DNA from: a gamma proteobacterium HTCC5015
Lineage (GTDB): Bacteria > Pseudomonadota > Gammaproteobacteria > HTCC5015
Direction: 5' to 3'
Assembly: GCA_000155715.1 (NCBI GenBank)
Contig: DS990598.1
Coordinates: 271,627-335,626 of the forward strand
Length of the DNA stretch: 64,000 bases
Shown here: piece by piece, positions 28,107 to 36,841 of the stretch
Layout of the letters: each line of letters begins with the position of its first letter
Position numbering within the stretch: the first letter of the stretch is position 1
Program-made: the position numbers and the translations under genes
Notes under the pieces: model-generated
What the model was told of the DNA's origin: nothing
Database searches by the model: none
What the model saw: the letters and a program-made list of their open reading frames with translations, nothing else

Positions 28107-28327
28107 GTTGGAGAGCCGAAAAGGCAAGCGTTCTGGCTGCGCCTCCTCGCAATGACGGCAAAACGCTTCACTGTCATCCTGAACTTGATTTGCCTACAGG
28201 GATGTAGGTAAGGAGCGCGAGCAGGAGCGGAAGCTTCAGGATCTCCTTCACCTTGCCCGCCACAGTGTCGCTCCCGCTCAGGCGGGAGCCCAGCGGCTTT
28301 ACTACCCCACGCATCCAAAGACACTAG

Positions 28328-28347
28328 ATTCCCGCCTGCGCGGGAAT
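28328..28347. repeat. REP-like palindrome, attcccgc type
   Basis: attcccgc-ctgc-gcgggaat, a perfect 8-base stem followed by gacga. Repeats of this form are scattered in many proteobacterial genomes. It lies 29 bases beyond the stop codon of the minus-strand gene at 28376. Confidence 0.65.
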
Positions 28348-28375
28348 GACGAGTATTTCAGAGATTTGAGCTTGG

Positions 28376-28720
28376 CTACATATATGGCTTGAAATAACCA
28401 AAATATATAGCCCCTATTGCAGAAGCAATAACCAGACTAATAAAGGTAATATAGGCCGTTCGAGATGGTAGGTTTTTATTGGGAAACTCTAACCACACAA
28501 AAACTTTTCTGTTTACCAGCCATACAATGAAAGCCAATATAGCGGACAATAGAGTATTGAATGTAAAGCGCTCTGCCGCCATTAGCCACCAACCAGTGGT
28601 GGTTAATTTTACTGCAATGAAATCATGCGTCATCCATGCGGCGGATAAAAATCCAAATAGCAAAAGATTCGCTAGAACAAAAAGTTCAAATAAGAGAACG
28701 ACGGTTCGTGAAATTTTCAT
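28376..28720 (-). CDS. Small membrane protein of unknown function
   Basis: 114 residues from the ATG at 28720 (MKISRTVVLLFELFVLANLL). Three membrane helices are visible (about 5-27, 48-68, 86-108) with a short basic loop (NRKVFVWLEFPNKNLPSR). A frame from 28732 would need a TTG start. The DNA is AT-richer than the housekeeping genes. It is the last gene of the minus-strand run that starts at 29749. No family is recognised. Confidence 0.55.
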   Translation of the reverse strand: MKISRTVVLLFELFVLANLLLFGFLSAAWMTHDFIAVKLTTTGWWLMAAERFTFNTLLSAILAFIVWLVNRKVFVWLEFPNKNLPSRTAYITFISLVIASAIGAIYFGYFKPYM

Positions 28721-28762
28721 GTAACGTCGCAATTTTCGGCAGTGGTCCCATTGATTAATTTG

Positions 28763-29158
28763 CTATGTATTGCCACCCCAGTTTTTAGGGAAGTCCAGAT
28801 TTTTCCTAGAATCCAATAGCTTTTGATCAATCATTTTAATGTAAGGTCCAGCTGTATCAGTCCAATTCAACCCAAATTCTTTACCGCTATAACCTGAAGG
28901 CATATATCGCAATGTAACAGTTACATCATCGAAATCGACCACAACTAGATCTACGCAAGGTTTAATGTCGTTTGGCCCGTTATATGTTTTATTTACAAGA
29001 AACTCTACACTTTCTTCGGTAGAAGATGTTAGCTCTTCATTATAGCCCACGAGTCTAATATTTTCTCTAGGTAGAACCACACGCAGGTAAAGAGATGCCC
29101 ATGAAACAATTTCATTTAAGGCACCCTGAGTTATTATCGTGAATTCTTTTTTAGTCAT
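28763..29158 (-). CDS. Hypothetical protein, AT-rich accessory gene
   Basis: 131 residues from the ATG at 29158 (MTKKEFTIITQGALNEIVSW), chosen because GAGG lies seven bases upstream. The longer frame to 29206 overlaps the previous gene and lacks a site. The chain is soluble, mixed alpha/beta, with no signal peptide: helix TKKEF...YLRVVLPREN, strands CVDLVVVDFDDVTVTLRYM, ending in KNLDFPKNWGGNT. I do not recognise it. It has the same composition and direction as its neighbours. Confidence 0.55.
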   Translation of the reverse strand: MTKKEFTIITQGALNEIVSWASLYLRVVLPRENIRLVGYNEELTSSTEESVEFLVNKTYNGPNDIKPCVDLVVVDFDDVTVTLRYMPSGYSGKEFGLNWTDTAGPYIKMIDQKLLDSRKNLDFPKNWGGNT

Positions 29159-29196
29159 TATTAACCTCGGAGGCATAACGCTCCGCTTAGGTGAAT

Positions 29197-29565
29197 TTAT
29201 GTGCACTCTACTATCGTGTCACATACTGGACAAACAGCTTGCTTGGCTACACAGATAATGAATGCCTTGCATTTTTCGCATTGTCCTTGCTCGCAAGTTT
29301 GAGTTTCATTTTTTACCCACTCCAATTCTGCTAGCTGGGTGGTTGGCAGAGCCATAAACTCTGAATGGTGCTCTTCATCTACTTTATTCCTAAAAGACCC
29401 AAATGAAGATTGAACAAGACAATAGCGTTCTTTCTCGTATCCGTCGTCAAAAAAATTGTTGTGATTTTTATCGGTTACTGCCTCATAGAAAAAATCCGCA
29501 AAATCTTTCTCCGTAAGGCCGCGAATGTATTCGAGTGCAACCAACCTTTCTCTGCCATCATTCAT
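29197..29565 (-). CDS. Small protein with C-terminal zinc-ribbon-like cysteines
   Basis: 122 residues. The C-terminal third has CEQGQCEKCKAFIICVAKQAVCPVCDTIVEC, with two close CxxC pairs that probably hold zinc. The N-terminal part is acidic and helical (TEKDFADFFYEAVTDKNHNNFF). AGGTG with seven-base spacing precedes the ATG at 29565. It sits 31 bases after the 50-residue gene upstream. The family is unknown; zinc ribbons suggest protein or nucleic-acid contact. Confidence 0.6.
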   Translation of the reverse strand: MNDGRERLVALEYIRGLTEKDFADFFYEAVTDKNHNNFFDDGYEKERYCLVQSSFGSFRNKVDEEHHSEFMALPTTQLAELEWVKNETQTCEQGQCEKCKAFIICVAKQAVCPVCDTIVECT

Positions 29566-29596
29566 GCCAATTCACCTGACAGTTAAATTAGCGGCA

Positions 29597-29749
29597 TCAG
29601 GCCGCTGATGTTGATGCTGATAAATTATTGATAACAGCGCATTTAATTTTTTCTGCCAGAGATATAGGGCGTAGGGCCGTGTATTTCTGGCTTTGTCTGT
29701 GCTCGTGGCACTTTGATTGTTGAAAATTTTCCGGGAGGTGTTCGTTCAT
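29597..29749 (-). CDS. 50-residue small protein with near-perfect ribosome-binding site
   Basis: ATG at 29749, preceded by AAGGAGGTG with ideal spacing, the best Shine-Dalgarno match in this stretch. The product MNEHLPENFQQSKCHEHRQS...SLAEKIKCAVINNLSASTSAA is polar and basic, has two Cys, and lacks a membrane segment. The stop lies inside a small stem-loop (29590-29606), and the zinc-ribbon gene follows by 31 bases. The start is taken here rather than 29836 because of this site. No similarity is known to me; the case rests on translation signals and gene order. Confidence 0.5.
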   Translation of the reverse strand: MNEHLPENFQQSKCHEHRQSQKYTALRPISLAEKIKCAVINNLSASTSAA

Positions 29750-29884
29750 TTCGGCACCTCCTTGTGTTTGGTTTTTTGAATCTAGCATATTGTGGTGTGG
29801 CGGTGAATGATGGCTCTCTGTTGTAGGTGGCTTCATTTCGTTTGCAATGGCGTTGTGTGTTAATGGCGGTTTTGCTCTCGTTGC

Positions 29885-30922
29885 TTAGCTGTCGTTGGCG
29901 TATTGCTCGGCCAGTGCTTGGGCGGTGCGGGCGAATTCTCGGCGTAGTTTTACGGGCTTGATGACTTCGACTTTTTGGCCAAAGCCCTGTAGCCACCAGC
30001 GCAGCTCCATATTGTCGGCGACGGTGGCGGTGAGTTGGCTCGCTTCGCTGTTGTTCTTGGTTTTGATGGTTTTTATAACTTGATCGTCGCTGATGGGGCG
30101 TTCGATGAGGTGTTGAATCACATCGTTGTCGAAGTGCACTTTAAGGCGCAGCGTTTTTTCGGTGATCGGAAAGCCGAGTGTGTTCTTGACGTATTCCTCT
30201 AATCGAAAACCTTTGGGGCGCCGGGTTTTTTCGTAGCGGTCTTCGGCGCGGATAACGCGATGTAGAGCGTAGGATTTGACCTCATCCAGTGCTTTGCCTT
30301 TGTCGGCGCAGCCAACCAAGTAGGCGACGCCTTCTTTGTGGGCAATGCCCAGTGGGTGGAGGGTGTACTGTTTTTCTTCGCCATCTCGTCGGCGGTAGTG
30401 AATCGCCACCACATGATCGTCTAGCAGGGCTTGTTCGATGGTGCGAACTGCGTCGATGCACAGCTTGGGGGTTTTTAAGTGCGGGCCGCGTGTTGTGGTG
30501 AAGACTTTGTTGCGCCAGCGAGTCAGGCGCTGCCCGGATGCCTGGTGCTCTTTGAGTAGGGAGTCGGCGGCGTCTAGCAAGGGTTGCAGTTCTTGCAGGG
30601 TGGTGTGGGGCAGTTGGTGTTCGAGGGTGTCGCGGGCGACGACAAAGGCGAGCGCGGTAGAGGGCGTCATGCCGTTGATGTTGAGCTTTTGCCCGTGCCA
30701 AGACCACAAGATTGCAGTGCCTTCCTCTTGTCGCGAGAGCGGGAAGTAGTCGCTCAAAAAGTTGAGGTCGCGTTGCACGGCGCGTGTGAGGTTGCGCTTG
30801 TCGTCGCCAAAGCCTTCGTTCATTAAGTGGGAGACCAGTTCGCCGACGCCAGTCGAGCGCGGGCTGGCGGGGATTTTTTGCAGCAGCGTCCACTGCCGCA
30901 TCAGGGTGGTTCGATCAGACAT
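29885..30922 (-). CDS. WYL-domain transcriptional regulator
   Basis: 345 residues. An N-terminal winged-helix HTH (about 5-70: LMRQWTLLQKIPASPRSTGVGELVSHLMNEGF) is followed by a WYL domain (about 165-235: VVAIHYRRRDGEEKQYTLHPLGI, then GVAYLVGCADKGK and KSYALHRVIRAE) and a C-terminal WCX-type extension (TLRLKVHFDNDVIQHL ... LRWWLQGFGQKVEVIKP). WYL domains bind nucleic acid or nucleotide ligands; such proteins regulate DNA-damage genes and many defence islands. AGAGAGG lies eight bases before the ATG. It lies upstream of the small-gene run, in the same direction, with a gap of 135 bases. Confidence 0.88.
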   Translation of the reverse strand: MSDRTTLMRQWTLLQKIPASPRSTGVGELVSHLMNEGFGDDKRNLTRAVQRDLNFLSDYFPLSRQEEGTAILWSWHGQKLNINGMTPSTALAFVVARDTLEHQLPHTTLQELQPLLDAADSLLKEHQASGQRLTRWRNKVFTTTRGPHLKTPKLCIDAVRTIEQALLDDHVVAIHYRRRDGEEKQYTLHPLGIAHKEGVAYLVGCADKGKALDEVKSYALHRVIRAEDRYEKTRRPKGFRLEEYVKNTLGFPITEKTLRLKVHFDNDVIQHLIERPISDDQVIKTIKTKNNSEASQLTATVADNMELRWWLQGFGQKVEVIKPVKLRREFARTAQALAEQYANDS

Positions 30923-31031
30923 GGGCGAGCCTCTCTGGTGCAGAGCGGAGGGCTAAACAGGCGGAAACAGCGGGATATTGCCGATGGATCGACAAGCGGC
31001 TGGATGTAGTGCGGTGAAAGCTAAGAGAAGA

Positions 31032-31118
31032 TGGTGCCGGGGGAGGGACTTGAACCCTCACTCTGTTGCCAGAACCGGATTTTGAATCCGGCGCGTCTAC
31101 CAATTTCGCCACCCCGGC
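31032..31118 (-). tRNA. tRNA-Leu (anticodon CAA)
   Basis: 87 bases reading GCCGGGGTGGCGAAATTGGT from 31118, with a GGTAGACGC D-arm, anticodon stem CCGGA / TCCGG with loop TTCAAAA (anticodon CAA), a long variable arm typical of class II tRNA, the T-arm GGTTCAAGTCC, and an encoded CCA. It stands between the WYL gene and recD, a usual kind of insertion site, though I see no duplicated att segment. Confidence 0.96.
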
Positions 31119-31164
31119 TGGGGAAGCTGCGCATTCTAATAAAAACATCGCGCTAGGGCTAGAG

Positions 31165-33183
31165 TTATTCATATAAAAAATTCTCCAATTGTCGTTGTAG
31201 GCCACTAGAGCGCATGGTGGGGCGCTGGCTGAGCTGTTTGAGCAGCTGGGTATCGGCGCAGCACAGGCTGAATTGCGCCTTGGCGCGAGTGACGGCGGTG
31301 TAGACCAGCTCGCGGCTGAGTACGGGGCTGTCCTCGGGGGGCAGCAGTAGCGCCGTGTGTTCAAACTCCGAGCCCTGGGATTTGTGCACGGTCATGGCGA
31401 AGGCGGTTTCAACGTGGCTCAGGCGGCTGGGGGCAATCCAGCGCACGCCTTGATCCGCATCGGGGAAAACGGCGTAGAGCCTGTTGTCGCCGTTGGCGTC
31501 GGGTTTGCTGAGCACCAGTCCCGTGTCGCCATTCATTAGGCCCACGGGGTAGTCGTTTTTTTGAATCATGATCGGGCGGCCTTCGTACCAGACTGCTTTT
31601 GGCTGTTGCTCGTCATCGCGCGGGAGCAGGTGTTGGCGCTGTAAATCGGCTTCAATCGCTTGGTTGATGGCCTCTACGCCCCATTCACCGCGCCTGAGTG
31701 CGCACAGCAGCTGAAAGCGATTGCGCGCTTTCAGCAGGGTGAGAGCCCATTGATCAAAGTCGGCAGGCGCCGCGTCTGCCGCTGGCCGCTGTTGCTGGAG
31801 CTGTTGCAGATAGTGGGCGTAGCCCGTGGCGTCGAGCTCGGCGTTGCCCAGTCGACACAGTGAGCGCCACTGCGTTAGGGCGACGAGGCCAATGTCGCTG
31901 TGCCGTTGGAACAGTGGGTCGATGTCGTTTTGATGGCCGCCATTGATGGCCTCGGCCAGTTGGCCGATGCCGCTGTTGGCGTCAAAGCGGTGGCTGTGTT
32001 GCAGCAGCGTAATGCACTGTAGGCGGTCGTGCCCCTGGGGATTGATGGCGCTCGCTTTGAGGGTTTCGCCGCTGACGCGGCTCAGCCACTCGGCGTGTTG
32101 TGGCTGGTAGTCGATGTCATCGGCGCCCTGACAGAGATCGCCCATGACGGCGCCGGCTTCCACCGAGGCCAGCTGGTCTTTATCGCCCAGCAGCACGAGG
32201 TGGGTGGACTCGGGCAGGGCGCGCAGCAGGCTGTCCATTTGATCGAGGGCAATCATGCTGGCCTCGTCGACAATGACGACATCGCAGCGCAGCGGGTGGC
32301 GCTCGTTGTGGCGAAACTCGCGGCTGCTGGGAATGACGCCGAGCAGGCGGTGAATGGTTTTGGCTTTGACTTGCAGTTGTTCGCGCCAGTTGTCCAATTG
32401 GCCGTCGAACAGCTTGGGGTCAATGGCGTGGCTCTCCAAGGCGTGATTCATGGACTCCTGCATGCGCGCCGCGGCTTTGCCTGTGGGGGCGGCCAAGTAA
32501 ATGTGCAGCGTTTGATCGCTTTGCTGGGCGAGCAGGGCGCACAGCACTTTGACCACGGTGGTGGTTTTGCCAGTGCCCGGCCCGCCAGTAATCACGCTAA
32601 AGTGGCCGCGCAGTGCGTTGGCACAGGCGATTTTTTGCCAGTTGGTCGCGGCCTCGGAGTTTGGGCTGCTAGGAAATAAGGCGTCGAGTATCTTCGAGCG
32701 CGTTGCGGGGGTTTGAGGCGGTTTTAAGGCATTTTTAATGCGCGATGCGAGGTGTTGGGCGACGCGGTGCTCGGTGCGCCACTGGCTGTGCAAGTACAGG
32801 CGGCTTTCGTCGAGTACGAGTGGTTTGTCATCGTTTTTTTCGCCCACAAATTGGCTGGCCTGTAGAGCTGCTTTGAGCGCGGGCCAACCCAATTGGTAGA
32901 GCTCGCTCGCCAGATTGGTGTGGGGCGCCGCCGATGTGTGCTTGGGCGTTTCTCCCATCATGCGTTGTGCGCACTCGCCTTGCTCGGTAAACAGGCGATC
33001 AAGATCGAGGCAAATATGCCCCAAACTCAATTGTTGGCTCACGAGAGCGGCGGCCGCCAGTGCGCTGTCGTCGGCGCTGTCGTCCTGCTGCTGCAAAAAT
33101 TGCACGAGAGCCACGTCGATGGCGCGCAGCCAGCCCTGCTGGCGAGCGCGTTCTACGGCAGGGGGCAAAGGCTTATGCTGCAT
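31165..33183 (-). CDS. recD: Exodeoxyribonuclease V alpha subunit RecD
   Basis: 672 residues with the start at 33183 (MQHKPLPPAVERARQQGW). It is a superfamily 1B 5'-3' helicase: Walker A ITGGPGTGKTTTVVKVL (about 196-212), VDEASMIALDQM (motif II), LLGDKDQLASVEAGAVMGDL (motif III) and VHKSQGSEFEHT near the end (motif V-VI). The 110 residues encoded upstream in frame are low-complexity antisense-like text inside recB. It overlaps the recB end by 11 bases. Confidence 0.94.
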   Translation of the reverse strand: MQHKPLPPAVERARQQGWLRAIDVALVQFLQQQDDSADDSALAAAALVSQQLSLGHICLDLDRLFTEQGECAQRMMGETPKHTSAAPHTNLASELYQLGWPALKAALQASQFVGEKNDDKPLVLDESRLYLHSQWRTEHRVAQHLASRIKNALKPPQTPATRSKILDALFPSSPNSEAATNWQKIACANALRGHFSVITGGPGTGKTTTVVKVLCALLAQQSDQTLHIYLAAPTGKAAARMQESMNHALESHAIDPKLFDGQLDNWREQLQVKAKTIHRLLGVIPSSREFRHNERHPLRCDVVIVDEASMIALDQMDSLLRALPESTHLVLLGDKDQLASVEAGAVMGDLCQGADDIDYQPQHAEWLSRVSGETLKASAINPQGHDRLQCITLLQHSHRFDANSGIGQLAEAINGGHQNDIDPLFQRHSDIGLVALTQWRSLCRLGNAELDATGYAHYLQQLQQQRPAADAAPADFDQWALTLLKARNRFQLLCALRRGEWGVEAINQAIEADLQRQHLLPRDDEQQPKAVWYEGRPIMIQKNDYPVGLMNGDTGLVLSKPDANGDNRLYAVFPDADQGVRWIAPSRLSHVETAFAMTVHKSQGSEFEHTALLLPPEDSPVLSRELVYTAVTRAKAQFSLCCADTQLLKQLSQRPTMRSSGLQRQLENFLYE

Positions 33184-36100
33184 GGTGGTTGTCCTCGTCG
33201 TGGCGCTCGCTAAACAGCGCGTCGAGCGCGTCGAGTGTGTTGAGTTCGAGGCGCACGCTAAACACGCCTCGGCTCTCGCTTTGGTAGCCGCGCAAGAAGT
33301 AGTAGATCGCCCCCCCAAAGTGTTTGTCATAGTCGTAGTTGGGAAGGCGCTGCTTGAGCAGGCGGTGTAGCGCCAAGCTGTAGAGGGCGTATTGCAAATC
33401 GTAGCGGTGCTCGCGCACGGACTCGGCCATGGCGTCCTGGGTGTAGGCGCTGTCGTCGGGGCCGAGGTAGTTGGATTTGTAGTCGAGCACGTAGTAGCGG
33501 CCCTCGTGTTCAAAAACTAAGTCGATAAAGCCCTTGAGCAAGCCGTTGAGGCTCTGTGGTTTTAAGCCCGATGGGTCGTGGCCAATCAGGCGATCGATGT
33601 CGGTGCTGCGGCAGCCGTGAGCGGCAAAGTGAAACTCCATCTCGGTGTGGTACTGCGCGGGTTTTAAATCCGCGAGGGCAACGCGCTGGTTGTCGGGCAG
33701 GGGCAGCGCTTGCTGAACAATGCCGAGTAGCGCTTGAGGAAGGCGGTCTTGCCAGTGCTCCCACTGGCGCAGTTGTAGCTTGGGCAGCAGTTCGCTTTTG
33801 AACTCGGCTAGGCGTTGTTCGGCGCGCTCAAAGTGGGCCTCTCCCATCAATTCGAGTTGGCGGTGCAGAAAGTCGCCGGGCATGGCGCCTCGGGGAAACG
33901 GGTGCAGACCCTCGGGGCTGGGCAGTTCTGTGCTGGCCTTGCGCCGCTCGCCCTCGTCGGCAAGGCGCTCGTCAAAACCGCTGGCCGTCTCGGCAATGGG
34001 GTCGGCGCCGCGCAGCAGTGCGCTGTAGCTGGCCATCCACCAGCGCGGAGGCTGCGCGCGCTGGCACTCTCGGGGTTGGCCGAGCGGGGTGGCGTCGAGA
34101 TGGCCGAGATAGGGTTCTGAGTTTAGCTCGGGCGTGGAAAATTGAACCGAAGGCGCGCCCTCGGCCAGTGCTTGGAACGGCGCTTTGATGACCTCTTGGA
34201 AGGTTTTTTTGTCAATGTCGTCGGCGGGTAAATTCAGCAAGTGTCCCCACACACTCTGGCCGATTTTGCTTTTGTGAGCTCTGCCTAGTGTGGTGGGGGC
34301 GAGCCCCAGCCAGAGGGCGTGGCGGGGGCGGGTCATGCCGACGTAGAGCAGGCGCAAGTCCTCGGCCAATCGCTCCCTGTCGCATTGCTCCAGTGCGGTG
34401 GTGGAGTCGCTGACAATCTCTTCGGCACTCAGCGCCAGCTGCAGTTGCCCCTCGCCGTTGTGATAAGCCTGGGGGAAGTCTTTTGCGTTTGCGGGGCGGA
34501 AAGTGGCGCAGAAAGGCATGAAGACCAAGGGGTATTCCAAACCCTTGGATTTGTGCAGAGTGACGATTTTAATCAGTTCGTCGTCGCTCTCTAAGCGCAG
34601 CACTTGTTCGTCGCTACTGGCGTCGCGCTCTTCGGTAATGTGCTCTTCCAGCCAGCGCAAGAGGCCGGCTTCGCCATCGACTTGGCCGCTGGCGCTCTGT
34701 AGCAGTTCGGCCAGCTGCAATATATTCGAGAGGCTGCGCTCCGCGTTTTGGCGAGCGGCGAGGTGGAAGTCCCAGACGAGGTGGTAGATGACGGCCAACA
34801 CGCCGCTGCGCTGCCACAGCTGGTGGTACTCGGCAAATTGTTCATAGCGCCGATTCCAGCTCGCCTCGTCGTGGTTGAGGGCGTCGAGATCGGCCCACGG
34901 CAAGTCGAGCGTGATGGTGCCCAGTGCGGCGCGCATGTGTCGATCGTTGCGAGGCTCGTGGCAGGCGCGCAGCCAGTGCAGTACATCGCGGGCTTCAGGG
35001 CTGTCGAACACCGACTCTTTATTGGATAGATAGGCGCTGCGCAATTGGCGCTCGGCCAGCGCGTCGCGCATAACCTGCGCTTCGGAACCGCTGCGCACGA
35101 GAATGGCAATGTCTGAGGGTGCGAGGGCGGTGAATTGTCCCGCTTCATTGATAAAGCCCGCTCGCCGATCCCGAGCGAGGTTGAGTAGGCGCACGATTTC
35201 ACTGGCGGTATCGGCGGCGGATTGTTGCAGGTACTGGTTTTTACCGACGGCCACGTCGCTGTCGCGATACCACAGCGTGAGCGCGCAGTGCTCTTTCTCC
35301 ATCACGACAAAGCGCTCTTTGCGGCCATTGGCTTGTACCGCTTCAAAGGGGATGTCGGCCTCCATAAAGGCGCCGGATTTATGTTGGTTGCCTTGATTGA
35401 ACACGTGGTTCACGGCGGCCACCATGGGCTCGCTGCTGCGGTAGTTGCAGGGCAAGGTGTAGCGGCGCGTATCGTCGATGCTGCGGCGGGCGTCGAGATA
35501 GGTGTAGATATCCGCGCCGCGGAATTGGTAGATCGCTTGCTTGGGGTCGCCGATCATTACCAGAGCGTTTTGGCGGGTTTCTATCTCGGGGTAGAGCCGC
35601 TGAAAAATGCGCCATTGCTTGGGGTCGGTGTCTTGAAACTCGTCGACCAGTGCGATCGGGTACTGCTGGCGAATGCGCTGTGCCAAAGCGGTGTCGCTGG
35701 CATCGGGTGTGTCCAGCGCTTCGGCCAGCTGCGAGATCATGTCGTCGAAGCCAATCAAGCTGCGGCGTTGTTTGTGCGTGGCGATGCGCTCGGCAACCCA
35801 GTGGGCGGCGTGCAAGGCAATGGTGTCGGCGTTTTCGTCGAGGGTGGCAAACAGCGCTTCCAGTGCGGGAATGCTTTCAAACAGTTCGTGCTCAGGTGGG
35901 GTGCCGTTCTTCTTGGTATTTTCGGCCAGCCCCTCGGGGCTGAGATTGGTCCAACCCTTTTCGAGCTTGAGGGGGTGCTCGGGGTCGGCGAGCCAGCGCT
36001 CGAGTTCAGCAAACCACTGGTTGACGGTTTTTTCTTGGTACTTCTGTCCATTTAATGAAGTTTTCCACTCGGGAAAGTGTTCTCTTAGCGCTTCCATCCA

Positions 36101-36841
36101 GTGGTTTTTGTGCCAGCGTTGATGCCACTTCATAAGCGCTTGATGACGCTTTTTGTAGGACTTCGCCAAGTGGGCGGTGTAGTCGTCGCTGTCGATGGGC
36201 GGGGGGAGCAGTTCTACCCATTTTAATGGATTCTTTGCCGCGGCTTGCAGGGCGCTGGGTGTGCTGTAATTGAGCTCGAACTCTTTGAAGGCGTCGCCCT
36301 CTAGGGGCAGGGCGAAGCTGCGCCAGTAGTCGAGAAAGCTGTCGTCAGTGAGCGTCTTTTCATCTTCTTGTAGCGAGAGATTAAACAGGCTGCGGGAGTC
36401 GAAGGCGTGTTCGCGCAGCATGCGCTGACAAAAGCCGTGAATGGTGGTGATGGCGGCCTCGTCCATGTCTTGGGCAGCGGCGTTCAGCAAGTGCGCGCAG
36501 CGCGAGTGTTGCTCATCGGGGTAGTCGTTGAGCAGCGTAGTGAGTAGGGGGTCGAGCTTGTCTTTAAGGCGACCTGAAAAGGCCTCAGCGGCTTCGGCGA
36601 GGCGCTCGCGAATTCGCTCGCGCAGCTCTTGAGTGGCGGCCTCGGTAAAAGTCATCACCAAAATATCTTGTGGGCGCAGCGCCTGGGCGTGGCCGTCGGC
36701 GGATTGCAGGCTGTCGCCATGGCCTAGCACCAAGCGTAGATAGAGGCCCGCGAGGGTAAAGGTTTTGCCCGTACCCGCGCTGGCTTCAATCAGGCGCCGA
36801 CCGTGGAGCGGGAACGTCATTAGGTTCAGTGTTTGACTCAT
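33173..36841 (-). CDS. recB: Exodeoxyribonuclease V beta subunit RecB
   Basis: 1222 residues. N-terminal UvrD-like 3'-5' helicase: Walker A ASAGTGKTFTLAGLY (from residue 18), LVDEFQDTDPKQW (about 395), GDPKQAIYQFRGAD, and VTLHKSKGLEYPLVF. The C-terminal nuclease domain has EFHFAAHG, DLVFEHEGRYYVLDYKSN (catalytic Asp and Lys near 1120) and the YDLQYALY block, so nuclease activity is expected. It overlaps recC by ATGA. The complex degrades linear DNA until a Chi site and then loads RecA. Confidence 0.95.
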   Translation of the reverse strand: MSQTLNLMTFPLHGRRLIEASAGTGKTFTLAGLYLRLVLGHGDSLQSADGHAQALRPQDILVMTFTEAATQELRERIRERLAEAAEAFSGRLKDKLDPLLTTLLNDYPDEQHSRCAHLLNAAAQDMDEAAITTIHGFCQRMLREHAFDSRSLFNLSLQEDEKTLTDDSFLDYWRSFALPLEGDAFKEFELNYSTPSALQAAAKNPLKWVELLPPPIDSDDYTAHLAKSYKKRHQALMKWHQRWHKNHWMEALREHFPEWKTSLNGQKYQEKTVNQWFAELERWLADPEHPLKLEKGWTNLSPEGLAENTKKNGTPPEHELFESIPALEALFATLDENADTIALHAAHWVAERIATHKQRRSLIGFDDMISQLAEALDTPDASDTALAQRIRQQYPIALVDEFQDTDPKQWRIFQRLYPEIETRQNALVMIGDPKQAIYQFRGADIYTYLDARRSIDDTRRYTLPCNYRSSEPMVAAVNHVFNQGNQHKSGAFMEADIPFEAVQANGRKERFVVMEKEHCALTLWYRDSDVAVGKNQYLQQSAADTASEIVRLLNLARDRRAGFINEAGQFTALAPSDIAILVRSGSEAQVMRDALAERQLRSAYLSNKESVFDSPEARDVLHWLRACHEPRNDRHMRAALGTITLDLPWADLDALNHDEASWNRRYEQFAEYHQLWQRSGVLAVIYHLVWDFHLAARQNAERSLSNILQLAELLQSASGQVDGEAGLLRWLEEHITEERDASSDEQVLRLESDDELIKIVTLHKSKGLEYPLVFMPFCATFRPANAKDFPQAYHNGEGQLQLALSAEEIVSDSTTALEQCDRERLAEDLRLLYVGMTRPRHALWLGLAPTTLGRAHKSKIGQSVWGHLLNLPADDIDKKTFQEVIKAPFQALAEGAPSVQFSTPELNSEPYLGHLDATPLGQPRECQRAQPPRWWMASYSALLRGADPIAETASGFDERLADEGERRKASTELPSPEGLHPFPRGAMPGDFLHRQLELMGEAHFERAEQRLAEFKSELLPKLQLRQWEHWQDRLPQALLGIVQQALPLPDNQRVALADLKPAQYHTEMEFHFAAHGCRSTDIDRLIGHDPSGLKPQSLNGLLKGFIDLVFEHEGRYYVLDYKSNYLGPDDSAYTQDAMAESVREHRYDLQYALYSLALHRLLKQRLPNYDYDKHFGGAIYYFLRGYQSESRGVFSVRLELNTLDALDALFSERHDEDNHHAA

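Larger units (their letters stand above)
27855..28375. other. 521-base gene-poor region with palindromic repeats
   Basis: Open frames here are short, out of register with each other and lack ribosome-binding sites; I call none. The region holds two REP-like palindromes (28087-28106 and 28328-28347) and a stretch similar to the gammaproteobacterial spread repeats that contain cattcctg / gaacttga. It marks the rmuC side of the accessory stretch. Confidence 0.6.

Noticed and set aside
29643-29996. 117-codon minus-strand frame between the WYL gene and the small gene
   Set aside because: Arg/Thr/Pro-rich, overlaps the WYL coding end in another frame, and conflicts with the well-signalled start at 29749.
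31032-31118. tRNA-Leu as an integration site with duplicated end
   Set aside because: I looked for a copy of the tRNA 3' end near 27860-28370 and found none, and there is no integrase gene; the island idea rests on composition and context only.
33184-33513. 110-residue N-terminal extension of RecD
   Set aside because: Thr/Ala/Ser-rich text that is the shadow of recB in another frame; RecD homology begins at MQHKPLPP.
35222-36055. 277-codon plus-strand frame inside recB
   Set aside because: Val/Gly-rich shadow opposite conserved RecB helicase text; no translation signals.
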